64,000 bases of DNA from JAFAMS01 sp963715815 (GTDB lineage Bacteria; Vulcanimicrobiota; Vulcanimicrobiia; Vulcanimicrobiales; Vulcanimicrobiaceae), in the NCBI GenBank assembly GCA_963715815.1, contig OY970278.1:1364001-1428000 (forward strand), in the 5' to 3' direction. Below are positions 25,834 through 33,692 of this stretch, piece after piece (the first letter of the stretch is position 1; the number at the start of each line of letters is the position of its first letter). The translations under genes and the position numbers were made by a program. Under the pieces are notes generated by a model. The model saw only the letters and a list, made by a program, of their open reading frames with translations. It did not search any database and was not told the origin of the DNA.

Positions 25834-27564
25834 CTAGTTCTTCTGATTAACGCGAGTAGTTAGCTCGTCGGCGAAAGCCGCGACCGTTATGGGCGCGCGC
25901 TTTTCGCCGTCGGGCAGTCCGCGTTCGTTCACGCTGACAGTGCGGTCAGCAAGCTCGCTCTTTCCGACCACGAGGATGTACGGCAGCTTTTGCGTCTTCC
26001 AGTGCCGGATTTTGTAGCCAAGCTTTTCGTTTGAAGTATCGGCGTCGACGCGGAAGCCGCGTTCGCGCAATTGATCGCGTACTTCGTACGCGTAATCGAG
26101 TTGGTGTTCGCTGATCGGCACGACGATCGCTTGCACCGGCGCGAGCCAGACGGGAAACGCGCCGCCAAAATGCTCGATCAGCACGCCGAAGAAACGCTCC
26201 ATCGATCCGGCCAGGGCACGATGAATCATGACGGGGCGATGATCTTGGCCGTCGCTCCCGCGATATTTCAAGTCAAAGCGCTCGGGGAGCACGAAATCGA
26301 CTTGCACGGTTCCGAGCTGCCACTTACGGCCGATTGCATCGTGCAAGTTGATGTCGAGCTTCGGCCCGTAGAATGCGCCGCCGCCTTCGTCGATTTGGTA
26401 CGGCAGATTGTATTTCTCCAGAGCGGCGCGAATCGCGGCCTCGGCGATTTCATCGGTTGGACCGCGCAGCTCGCGCGTCGAGAGAAAATATTCGAAATCA
26501 TCGAAATTAAACGCGCGCATCAAGCGCAGCGCCTCTTCGACGGTCTGCTCGAACTCGTACTGGAGCTGCTCGGGCGTGCAGAAGAGATGCGCGTCGTCTT
26601 GTGTGAAGCCGCGCACGCGCGTGAGCCCGTGCAGCGTTCCGCTCCGCTCGAAACGATAGACCGTCCCAAACTCTGAGAAGCGCAGCGGCAGATCGCGGTA
26701 CGAGTGCAGTTCGCTGCGATAGATGAGAATATGTCCCGGACAGTTCATCGGTTTCAGCCGAAAGCGTTGTCCCTCGACTTCGATCGGTCCGAACATCGAT
26801 GCCGAAAAGTTTTCGAGATGTCCTGAAATTTCGTAGAGTTTCTCGTGAACGATGTGCGGTGTAACAACCGGCTGATAGCCGCGTTCGCGCAGGCCTTCGC
26901 GAATGAAGTTCTCGACGATGCCGCGGATGATCGTTCCGTTCGGATGCCAGAAGACAAGGCCACCGCCTGCGTCCTCTTCGATTGAGAACAGTCCGAGCTC
27001 GCGGCCAAGCTTGCGATGATCGCGGCGTTCAGCTTCCGCCAGAAACTCAATATACGCATCGAGCTCTGCTTGTTCGGGGAATGCGGTTCCGTAAATACGT
27101 TGCAGCTGCGGGTTGTGCTCGTCGCCGCGCCAGTATGCACCCGCGACGCTCAGCAGCTTGAGCGCTCGAATCTCACCCGTGTGATGTGCATGGCCGCCTC
27201 GACACAAATCGGTAAACTCGCCGATCGTGTAGAGCGTGATCGGTTCGCCATCGGGGATGTCGCTCGCAAGCTCGACTTTGTAGGGGTTGTTCTTGAAGTG
27301 CTCGATTGCGCCGGAGCGCGTTACTTCGCGTCCCGTCATCTCGTAATTCGCGGCGACGATCTCGCGCATGCGTGCTTCGAGCCGTTCGAGATCGGCCGGC
27401 GTGAACGGCTCCTTACGATCGAAGTCGTAGTAGAAGCCGTTTTCGATCGCGGGACCGATCGTCGGCTTTGCTTCCGGAAAGAGATCTTGGACGGCATACG
27501 CGAGTACATGCGCCGCCGTGTGCCGCAGTTTCTGGAGCTCTTCTACGCGTTCCGATGCAATCAT
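25834..27564 (-). CDS. thrS: Threonyl-tRNA synthetase lacking the TGS domain
   Basis: Charges tRNA-Thr. The 576 residues start directly with the editing domain (LRHTAAHVLAYAVQDL near residue 13, CRGGHAHHTGEI near 120). The class II catalytic domain carries MNCPGHILIYRSE, the motif 2 region RFERSGTLHGLTRVRGF and the motif 3 block HRALAGSMERF. A C-terminal anticodon-binding domain ends in VAAFADELTT. The usual N-terminal TGS domain of about 60 residues is absent. The upstream sequence is a tRNA gene, so the start cannot move far. Zinc ligands Cys and two His are visible. Confidence 0.96.
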   Translation of the reverse strand: MIASERVEELQKLRHTAAHVLAYAVQDLFPEAKPTIGPAIENGFYYDFDRKEPFTPADLERLEARMREIVAANYEMTGREVTRSGAIEHFKNNPYKVELASDIPDGEPITLYTIGEFTDLCRGGHAHHTGEIRALKLLSVAGAYWRGDEHNPQLQRIYGTAFPEQAELDAYIEFLAEAERRDHRKLGRELGLFSIEEDAGGGLVFWHPNGTIIRGIVENFIREGLRERGYQPVVTPHIVHEKLYEISGHLENFSASMFGPIEVEGQRFRLKPMNCPGHILIYRSELHSYRDLPLRFSEFGTVYRFERSGTLHGLTRVRGFTQDDAHLFCTPEQLQYEFEQTVEEALRLMRAFNFDDFEYFLSTRELRGPTDEIAEAAIRAALEKYNLPYQIDEGGGAFYGPKLDINLHDAIGRKWQLGTVQVDFVLPERFDLKYRGSDGQDHRPVMIHRALAGSMERFFGVLIEHFGGAFPVWLAPVQAIVVPISEHQLDYAYEVRDQLRERGFRVDADTSNEKLGYKIRHWKTQKLPYILVVGKSELADRTVSVNERGLPDGEKRAPITVAAFADELTTRVNQKN

Positions 27565-27578
27565 GATGCTCTTAAGAA

Positions 27579-27605
27579 GATACGACGCCCAGCGGGCGTC
27601 GTATC
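27579..27605 (-). terminator. Hairpin after tRNA-Val
   Basis: GATACGACGCCC pairs perfectly over 12 bp with GGGCGTCGTATC around loop AGC. On the minus strand it follows the tRNA by six bases and is followed by TTCTT. It fits an intrinsic terminator for the tRNA transcript. Confidence 0.8.
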
Positions 27606-27610
27606 GGATA

Positions 27611-27685
27611 TGGTGGGCACGATAGGTTTCGAACCTATGACCTCCACAGTGTCAATGTGGCGCTCTCCCCCTGAGCTACGCGCCC
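27611..27685 (-). tRNA. tRNA-Val(GAC)
   Basis: A full cloverleaf can be folded on the minus strand: acceptor GGGCGCG with CGTGCCC, D-arm GCTC/GAGC, anticodon stem CCACA/TGTGG around TTGACAC (anticodon GAC), and T-arm ATAGG/CCTAT with TTCGAA. The 3' CCA is encoded. It is followed by a perfect terminator hairpin, and a TATAAT box lies ten bases upstream of its 5' end. Confidence 0.95.
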
Positions 27686-27695
27686 CTAAGGGGTG

Positions 27696-27701
27696 ATTAT
27701 A
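27696..27701 (-). promoter_or_regulatory. Candidate -10 box of tRNA-Val(GAC)
   Basis: TATAAT on the minus strand lies 10 bases before the mature 5' end. A matching -35 is not clear at 17-18 bases. This would leave a short leader of about four bases. Confidence 0.45.
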
Positions 27702-27708
27702 CTACGGC

Positions 27709-27780
27709 CCGTCGAGGGCGAGGTCCCCCTCTTGTCATCGCGAGCGAAGCCTGCGCCACGAATGGTATCGAGGGACAGCG
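27709..27780. repeat. Dispersed repeat copy 1 (with insert)
   Basis: Contains CTTGTCATCGCGAGCGAAG at 27731-27749 and CGAGGGACAGCG at 27769-27780, separated by 19 bases that the other copies lack. A preceding GTCGAGGGCGAGGTCCCC at 27710 also recurs near copy 2. It lies between tRNA-Val and the DUF5069 gene. Confidence 0.7.
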
Positions 27781-27817
27781 AAAATAGTCCCGGCATGGGC
27801 AACGAAGATCGCCGTAT

Positions 27818-28255
27818 ATGAAACCACTCGACCTCCGACATAATCCGCCGCGCATGGCCGCCTCGCTTGAACTTGGAATATACTTCCTGCCTCGGACGAT
27901 CGATAAAGCCCGTGCGAAGCAAGTTGGCGGAAATCTCGACGTCTATCGTATCTCCGCGCCAGAGGTCACGACGTATAGTGTTTCTTTGTTCGAAGCGATC
28001 GGCCTAACCGAAGACGAGTTCGTACAATTGGTGAGCGACGCAGAGTCCGATGCTGATATCGTGCGCTGGATCGAGACACATTCCGATCCACAGAAAGTCG
28101 AGCAATGGAATGCCGCGGTTTCCCGGGCGCGTATTTGTGACTTGAGCGAACGCGGACGCGCTTCGCTATTCGAATCGAACCCCTCGACAAAGTCCTTACC
28201 GCCCGAGACGAGAGTCATCGACGCACTGGATCTCGAGGACCAACGAAACTTTTAG
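27818..28255 (+). CDS. DUF5069 family protein
   Basis: A 145-residue soluble protein that begins MKPLDLRHNPPRMAASLELG, the characteristic DUF5069 N-terminus, with GIYFLPRTIDKARAKQVGGN and a helical LFEAIGLTEDEFVQLVSDA. The family is widespread and of unknown function. The last codons, QRNF then stop, coincide with a short dispersed repeat. The DUF4440-type gene starts 50 bases downstream on the same strand. Confidence 0.85.
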   Translation: MKPLDLRHNPPRMAASLELGIYFLPRTIDKARAKQVGGNLDVYRISAPEVTTYSVSLFEAIGLTEDEFVQLVSDAESDADIVRWIETHSDPQKVEQWNAAVSRARICDLSERGRASLFESNPSTKSLPPETRVIDALDLEDQRNF

Positions 28256-28265
28256 TTAGGTAGCG
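28240..28265. repeat. 26-bp repeat, copy A
   Basis: Begins CCAACGAAACTTTTAGTT and ends GGTAGCG, overlapping the DUF5069 stop. It matches copy B at 30118-30143 at 24 of 26 positions. The core AAACT-TTT-AGTT is partly palindromic. Confidence 0.6.
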
Positions 28266-28305
28266 CCGTAAAAGGGTGCGACGCCTAGCAGAAGGGGGAT
28301 TTCAG

Positions 28306-28776
28306 ATGCCGAGCATCACGAAGTTTATCTTTTCTTTTATAAGCATTGCCATGCTCACGGCCGGTCTCGCCGTTGCGGCCACAGACGCCCCGACCTCCCA
28401 GAACGCCCTTGCGGCGGACGACCGCATCTCACGCGCGTTGTTAGCGAACGACACGACGACACTGCGTCACCTTCTCGCGAGCGACTGGATCGTAGTTAGC
28501 GCCAATGGTAGCTGGGTTGGTCGTGATGATATTCTCGAAGCAATTAAAGCAGGCATCTGGACGCATACGATGGTGGCGACCTCGAAGCCGCGCGTGCGCA
28601 TCTACGGCACGACCGCCCTGGTGACGGAGCGCGCAGTAGTCAGTGGCATGTCGAGGCACAAGCCCTATGTCAACGTTCGGGAGTGCCAAACCGACGTGCT
28701 TGTATGGAAGGACGGCCGTTGGGTTTCGGAGCTGCTGCACGAGTCGTTCAGCAAATCCGCCTCATCGAATTGCTAA
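28306..28776 (+). CDS. DUF4440/NTF2-like secreted protein
   Basis: A 156-residue exported protein with a signal peptide (FIFSFISIAMLTAGLAVAAT). The mature domain is a cone-shaped NTF2-like fold of the DUF4440 type: ALLANDTTTLRHLLASDWIV, then NGSWVGRDDILEAIKAG and a closing WKDGRWVSELLHE. Such proteins act as small-molecule binding or polyketide-cyclase-like folds; no catalytic residue is evident. The start ATG 28306 has AAGGGGGA upstream. An upstream start would add ten residues without merit. Confidence 0.8.
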   Translation: MPSITKFIFSFISIAMLTAGLAVAATDAPTSQNALAADDRISRALLANDTTTLRHLLASDWIVVSANGSWVGRDDILEAIKAGIWTHTMVATSKPRVRIYGTTALVTERAVVSGMSRHKPYVNVRECQTDVLVWKDGRWVSELLHESFSKSASSNC

Positions 28777-28838
28777 GTGAGAACCGGATAGTCTAAGCAC
28801 TACAGCGGGCCACTTCGTTTTCGCGTGGGTTCCCGGCC

Positions 28839-28942
28839 AATCGAGGGCAGGGTCCCTTTAGCGAGGCCGATCTCTTCGATCTGCGCCTCGACCTGGTTGC
28901 TCGCCCCTCCCTTGTCATCCCGAGCGAAGTCGAGGGACAGCG
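28839..28942. repeat. Dispersed repeat copy 2
   Basis: The core at 28912-28942 is TTGTCATCCCGAGCGAAG followed by TCGAGGGACAGCG. About 70 bases upstream, ATCGAGGGCAGGGTCCC resembles the sequence preceding copy 1. It lies in a 230-base gap with no gene. Confidence 0.75.
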
Positions 28943-29006
28943 TCTGACGATACTAATTGTGGACCGATCCACCCACTTGGTCTTTCGCTCGCGTTGAGGT
29001 GTCCTG

Positions 29007-30113
29007 TTGTCTTACATCCCGGTCTCTATAGGTTATCTTGCATCCGCGCTTGTCTTCGCCACATTCTGGATGCGGACGCCGGTTCGGTTGCGCCAGGTGG
29101 CGATCCTAAGCAATGTTGCCTTTTTCACCTACGGGATCCTAATGGCGGCGTGGCCGATCGCAATACTCCATGCAATTCTGCTGCCGCTGAATCTCTTGCG
29201 TCTACGCGAGTTGCACGACCTGATCCAAAAAGTTAAAGTCGCGCTAAGCGGCGACTTGTCGATGGACTGGCTCCGTCCGTTCATGCAGTCTCGTAAATTC
29301 GCAATCGGTGAGTACATCTTTCACAAAGGCGACTCGCAGATCGACGTGCTGTACATTGTGAGCGGTACGGTGCGCCTGCCCGAGATTGAAGTCGCCGTCG
29401 GCGCCGGCGAGCTAATCGGCGAGATGGCGATCTTTTCGCAAGAGAAAGAGCGGACTCTCTCCGCGCAGTGCGTCACCGACGTCGAAGTCCTTCACATGCC
29501 CGCCGACGCCTTTCTAAAACTCTATCTTCAGAACCATCAGTTTGGACTGTTTCTCGTGCGGCTGATCACGCGCCGCCTGCTTCAGGACACCCAACTGCTC
29601 GGGAGGATGATCAACGAGCGCAACACGCAGCTGGAGAGACTGAAATTTCTCACCGACTACGACGAGGCGACGGGAATCGCGAACCGGCGCGCGTGCGAAG
29701 CTCGCTTGCACATGGAATGGTCGCGCGCGCTCCGGTCGCCGGCTCCCCTTTCGCTAATTGTTGCGCGGATCGAAGACCGTCATGGTCGTGCGTGGAGTGA
29801 CGAGGTGTTGGCCGCAGTTGCGTTGGCGCTCGGTTCGTGCGCGTCGCGCGCGTCCGACCTGTTGGCTCGGCACGACAGCGAGTTCGTTGCGATTCTCCCT
29901 AACACGGCGGAGGGTGCCAGGCCGATTGCTGATGAGATGGCGCGGGCGATCGCCGACCTCGAAGTACCGACCGCGGGCATTTCGGCGGGTGATCTTCGTC
30001 TGAGCAGTGGCGTCGTGACCCGCACGCCTCAGAAAGATATCCCGTCCAAAGCGCTGCTCGAAGAAGCATATCGCGAACTCGATGGTACGAGCGACATGCT
30101 CGCATCGGCCTGA
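29007..30113 (+). CDS. CNMP-binding domain plus degenerate GGDEF-like protein
   Basis: A 368-residue signalling protein. Two or three hydrophobic segments occupy residues 5-65. A cyclic-nucleotide-binding domain spans about 90-200 (IGEYIFHKGDSQIDVLYIVS, GELIGEMAIFSQEKERTLSA). A GGDEF-like domain spans about 215-360 (FLTDYDEATGIANRRACEAR). The GGDEF signature reads RHDSEF, so diguanylate cyclase activity is unlikely. It could bind GTP or c-di-GMP or act as a scaffold. The TTG start has GAGGTG six bases upstream. Copy B of the 26-bp repeat follows its stop. Confidence 0.85.
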   Translation: MSYIPVSIGYLASALVFATFWMRTPVRLRQVAILSNVAFFTYGILMAAWPIAILHAILLPLNLLRLRELHDLIQKVKVALSGDLSMDWLRPFMQSRKFAIGEYIFHKGDSQIDVLYIVSGTVRLPEIEVAVGAGELIGEMAIFSQEKERTLSAQCVTDVEVLHMPADAFLKLYLQNHQFGLFLVRLITRRLLQDTQLLGRMINERNTQLERLKFLTDYDEATGIANRRACEARLHMEWSRALRSPAPLSLIVARIEDRHGRAWSDEVLAAVALALGSCASRASDLLARHDSEFVAILPNTAEGARPIADEMARAIADLEVPTAGISAGDLRLSSGVVTRTPQKDIPSKALLEEAYRELDGTSDMLASA

Positions 30114-30117
30114 TATC

Positions 30118-30143
30118 CCAACGAAACTTTCAGTTTGGTAGCG
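30118..30143. repeat. 26-bp repeat, copy B
   Basis: Begins CCAACGAAACTTTCAGTT and ends GGTAGCG, five bases after the CNMP/GGDEF gene stop. AAACT-TTC-AGTTT is a perfect 5-bp dyad around a TTC loop. It is near-identical to copy A. Confidence 0.6.
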
Positions 30144-30243
30144 TACCCAAAGGAGAGCTTGCGAGGTCGAGGCGGCAAGACTTTGCGAGGATTCCAGCCG
30201 ACGCCGCGAACCATCCCGGGCATGGAGGCTAACGAGATATAAA

Positions 30244-30858
30244 TTGAAGATTCGGTTTTATATCGGTGGCATCGCCTGGATTGTTACCCTGCTGGCGACT
30301 GCAGCGCTCGTGCCTATATCGGCACATGCGGCGAGCATGTACGCGCACGGCGATGCAGCTCAAGGAGCAAAGCTCGTACAATCGTCTGGGTGCGAAGGCT
30401 GTCACGGCTCCGCGCTGCATGGAAGCTCGATGGCTCCGAGCCTGGTCGGGATCGAAAAACGGATGAGCGCCGCACAGATTGCGAAAGCAATCGAGGACCC
30501 CAAACTACCGATGCCGCGCTTTGGCTTCAGCGAGAAGCAAGTCTCCGACGTCGTCGCCTACGTTTCCGGACTCGATGGCGGCACCGGGAAACCAATCGTG
30601 CGTCTCAATCCCGCAAATCCAACGCAAGAAGCTACGGTCAACGTCATGTTCCGCGGCACGCCGCCACAAGGCGCGCAAGTCGAGGCGACGATGCAAATGG
30701 GCTCGATGAGCCACGGAACCGGATGGCTTCCGCTGCACAAGACTTCGGATCCGCACACGCTCGCAACGAAGGTCCATTTTTCGATGGGTGGCCCCTGGAT
30801 GATCCACGTGAAGTATGCCGGCAAGGTGATGGCGGTACCGATTTCGGTTAGCGGCTAA
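30244..30858 (+). CDS. Cytochrome c with C-terminal YtkA/FixH-like domain
   Basis: A 204-residue exported protein. The signal peptide is followed by a class I cytochrome c domain: heme motif C50-E-G-C53-H54, and a likely Met ligand in KLPMPRFGF. Residues 118-204 form a beta-sandwich like YtkA/FixH (VNVMFRGTPPQGAQV, HFSMGGPWMIHVKYAG). The domain pair suggests a periplasmic electron carrier for metal or oxidase chemistry. A TTG start at 30244 gives the signal peptide. The stop is one base from the start of the multicopper oxidase, so they are cotranscribed. Confidence 0.88.
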   Translation: MKIRFYIGGIAWIVTLLATAALVPISAHAASMYAHGDAAQGAKLVQSSGCEGCHGSALHGSSMAPSLVGIEKRMSAAQIAKAIEDPKLPMPRFGFSEKQVSDVVAYVSGLDGGTGKPIVRLNPANPTQEATVNVMFRGTPPQGAQVEATMQMGSMSHGTGWLPLHKTSDPHTLATKVHFSMGGPWMIHVKYAGKVMAVPISVSG

Positions 30859-30859
30859 C

Positions 30860-32302
30860 GTGAAGCGAATCGCCCGAGGTGGGTTCTTGCGTACCTCGGC
30901 GTCGGCACTCATGTCGGCGCGCGTGTTCGCTCCACTCTCGGCAGATACTGCGGAACAAGAGAGCATCGACTTCACGCTTACCGCTGCGCCTTTTACGTTT
31001 CGGCCGTTTCCTGGCATCGTTTATAACGGGCTTGCGTACAACGGCGAGATCCCGGGCCCGCTGATTCGCGTGCGCCACGGACAGCGTCTGCGCGCGCGCT
31101 TCCTCAATCGAACCGGATCGCTCAGCACCGTCCACTGGCATGGGATGATCTTGCCGAACAGCATGGATGGCGTTCCGTACGTCACGCAAGAGCCTGTTCC
31201 GAACGGCGGTGAGTATCTCTACGAGTTCGTTCCCGGCCCGCCGGGCTCGAGGTGGTATCACAGCCACGTCGGCGAGCAGTTGTTCCAGGGCCTTTTTGGA
31301 ATGATCGTCATCGACGATCCGCGCGACGAGCCTGCGGATCTCGACGTCGCGCTGGTCTTTCACGACGTTCCCAAGACGTCGACGATCGCGGCCGCAATGC
31401 ACGGCCTCAGCACGGCGCCAATGGTCGATCCGCCCGGTTCGCCGGAGTTGCTCGCGATGTCACCTGATGACAAAATGGGCGATGAGGCCGCGTACGTCGC
31501 ACATTGTGTCAACGGTGCGTGCTATCCCAAAACGCGCCCGATCGTGGTACGCGTGGGACAAAAGGTTCGCTTGCGCATCCTCAACGCCAATCCCACGCAA
31601 ACGCGCTACATTCGTTTGGGCGGTCACACACTGCGCGTCACGCACAGCGACGGCAATTCGCTTCCCCAGCCAGTCGATGTCGAAGCCTTACGCGTCGGGG
31701 TGGCTGAACGCTATGACGCTTGGTTCGAGGTGACGAAGCCCGGAGCGTGGTTGCTTCAAAGCCTTTCGGCGGATCCGATGGCGTTCGAGCAGGCCGTAGT
31801 GATCCACACGCCGGGCATGGAACACGCGTCCCCACTGGGTTCTCCCTCGACGCTCGAAGGCGTTCGCTTCTTCACGTACGAGCTCGCCGGGGCGGCCGAG
31901 GCGGTCGGCACCAAACCGGCGGCGATGCAGATCGACGCACGTGCCGCGTACGTGCTCGGCGGAGGTGCATGGGGCTCCTCGCATTGGACCATGAACGGCA
32001 AGACCTGGCCGCACACACAGAAGATCATCGTTCGCCGCGGTGATCATGTCGAAGTCCACTTCAAGAACAAGACCGACATGCATCACCCGATGCATCTTCA
32101 CGGCCACGTCTTCGAACTCGTAGCTATGAACGGCCGCGCGCTCCGCTATCCGTTGCCTAAGGATGTGACGCTCGTCGATCCCAACGGCGGGACGATGACG
32201 TGGCGATTCGCGGCGACCTCACCGTCCGGCCGATGGGTTTTGCACTGCCACAACGACGTCCACATGATGGACGGAATGATGACCGAGGTCGACTATCAAT
32301 AA
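30860..32302 (+). CDS. Multicopper oxidase
   Basis: A 480-residue exported copper oxidase with three cupredoxin domains. Copper ligands are visible: TVHWHGM (His92, His94), WYHSHVGEQ, HHPMHLHGHVFE and a C-terminal WVLHCHNDVHMMDGMM with the type 1 Cys. The N-terminus is exported but has no canonical twin-arginine motif. A GTG start follows the cytochrome stop by one base. Laccase-, copper-efflux- or metal-oxidising enzymes share this plan. The fused cytochrome partner suggests electrons may pass between them. Substrate unknown. Confidence 0.93.
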   Translation: MKRIARGGFLRTSASALMSARVFAPLSADTAEQESIDFTLTAAPFTFRPFPGIVYNGLAYNGEIPGPLIRVRHGQRLRARFLNRTGSLSTVHWHGMILPNSMDGVPYVTQEPVPNGGEYLYEFVPGPPGSRWYHSHVGEQLFQGLFGMIVIDDPRDEPADLDVALVFHDVPKTSTIAAAMHGLSTAPMVDPPGSPELLAMSPDDKMGDEAAYVAHCVNGACYPKTRPIVVRVGQKVRLRILNANPTQTRYIRLGGHTLRVTHSDGNSLPQPVDVEALRVGVAERYDAWFEVTKPGAWLLQSLSADPMAFEQAVVIHTPGMEHASPLGSPSTLEGVRFFTYELAGAAEAVGTKPAAMQIDARAAYVLGGGAWGSSHWTMNGKTWPHTQKIIVRRGDHVEVHFKNKTDMHHPMHLHGHVFELVAMNGRALRYPLPKDVTLVDPNGGTMTWRFAATSPSGRWVLHCHNDVHMMDGMMTEVDYQ

Positions 32303-32348
32303 CACGGAGCACGCAGTAATCCAGCGATTAGTTTCGCGAAATCCGGTT

Positions 32349-33128
32349 TTGGCGTCTGCACTCGAGCGAATTGTCCAGCTGTTGCCGCAGCCTGCGGGGA
32401 CCTGCATCGCCATGTCGGGCTCTATCGCTCGCGGACAAGTCGATCAATACTCCGACATTGACCTTTGGTACATCGTGCGAGACAAAACTGCGCTTGATGA
32501 GCGGCGTGCACAAGTGATCGCGGCAATGCAGCGTGTCGGCGACCCGATAACGATGTTTCCTGCGACGCATCTCGGAATCGAGAACCTTGTGATATTCTTC
32601 ACGGTTCTCGAAGAACAGGTCGTAAAATTCGATGTCGAATTTGTCTCGGCAAGCGACTTCAGGCGACCGGCTGAGCTCATCGCGCTGCATGACCCCGATC
32701 GGATGTTCGAAAATCTCTTGGAGCGCCCCGATTCTAAATTCGATATCGAGTTTGCAAAGGCACGTGCGACGGGTTGGATATGGTATACCTATACAAAGAT
32801 TGCTCGCGGCGAATTCTTTGAAGCCAGCGACGCATTGGATGTGATCCGTAAGCTAACTCTCGTTCCGCTGCAACTCTATCTCGCGGGCGCCCCTATCGAG
32901 GGCTATCGTCGCATCGAGTCACGCTTGGATCCTTCGGCCCTCGATGCTCTACGCAAAACGTACCCGTCCGAAATTACGGAGGACGCGTTGGTGGACGCGG
33001 TGTTGCACGCTGCACAGCTATTTAGGAGTCTCTACCTCGCCGCGTCGCGAAGCGACCAGGCCAGCGTCAGTGGAATCGATCGAGTGCTTGAGGCAATTCA
33101 GCGCGACTTGTCTATAAGAACCGACTGA
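32349..33128 (+). CDS. Nucleotidyltransferase-fold protein
   Basis: A 259-residue protein with a minimal nucleotidyltransferase motif, SGSIARGQVDQYSDIDLWY (G-S plus D-x-D), at about residue 24. The rest is helical, as in aminoglycoside- or kanamycin-type nucleotidyltransferases. Only TTG 32349 is a fair start. However, the frame upstream (from about 32301, encoding HAVIQRLVSRNPV just before it) also looks coding and has no ATG, so the true N-terminus may be longer. The catalytic Asp pair is present. The substrate is unknown. Confidence 0.7.
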   Translation: MASALERIVQLLPQPAGTCIAMSGSIARGQVDQYSDIDLWYIVRDKTALDERRAQVIAAMQRVGDPITMFPATHLGIENLVIFFTVLEEQVVKFDVEFVSASDFRRPAELIALHDPDRMFENLLERPDSKFDIEFAKARATGWIWYTYTKIARGEFFEASDALDVIRKLTLVPLQLYLAGAPIEGYRRIESRLDPSALDALRKTYPSEITEDALVDAVLHAAQLFRSLYLAASRSDQASVSGIDRVLEAIQRDLSIRTD

Positions 33129-33191
33129 CGATTTCATCCGCGCTTTGCAAGAGATCCATCGTAGTGCCGGAACGTGCCATACGTGTCAACG

Positions 33192-33686
33192 ATGAGGTGT
33201 GTGATTGTCTTCCTAGCCACGGCAATCACGGTTTTCGCAAGTGGCTGTGCACAGGGTGCCGAGGCGCGGCTTCAGGCCCAATATGCGCGTGCCGTTGCCC
33301 AAAATATTCTCACGCGGTTCGTCCTCGTTGATCCGAACAATCCGTCGAACCATGTTGGCTCCTACGCGGTCGTAACGACCTCCGAAGATGATAAGGACGT
33401 CATCTCGTGCACGTACAATCCCGGTAGCGCCTCAAACGCAAAGCAGAAGGGACCGATTTCTTCTTACGTACGCGTGTTCAACGTTGGCACGAAGAACCAA
33501 CAGCTCCATTACACTCCCGTTTCCGCGGACGACGCACTCGGCATTATGGAGCAAGCGCGAGCCTACGGCGAAGGAATCGGGGAGATTAGCCGGATCTTCG
33601 GAATGCGCAAGCTTGGATACGAACCGTTTACGGAAGACGCCGCTGGAGAAAGGCACTTCATCTTTACCGAGTGCAAAGCACTTTGA
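33192..33686 (+). CDS. Putative lipoprotein of unknown function
   Basis: A 164-residue protein with an export signal MRCVIVFLATAITVFASGCA; the SGC may be a lipobox, though A at -3 is non-standard. The mature part has a conserved-looking FVLVDPNNPSNHVG and a DDALGIMEQARAYGEGIGEI stretch. The start ATG 33192 is preferred over an upstream start that would break the signal. It converges on the glycosidase-like gene. I do not recognise the family. Confidence 0.55.
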   Translation: MRCVIVFLATAITVFASGCAQGAEARLQAQYARAVAQNILTRFVLVDPNNPSNHVGSYAVVTTSEDDKDVISCTYNPGSASNAKQKGPISSYVRVFNVGTKNQQLHYTPVSADDALGIMEQARAYGEGIGEISRIFGMRKLGYEPFTEDAAGERHFIFTECKAL

Positions 33687-33692
33687 AGTAGG

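Noticed and set aside
26762..26785. Reverse-strand match to the dispersed repeat in thrS
   Set aside because: Short match (TGTCCCTCG) inside conserved codons; likely chance.
27016..27696. Plus-strand frame across thrS and tRNA
   Set aside because: Covers the tRNA-Val antisense strand; no homology.
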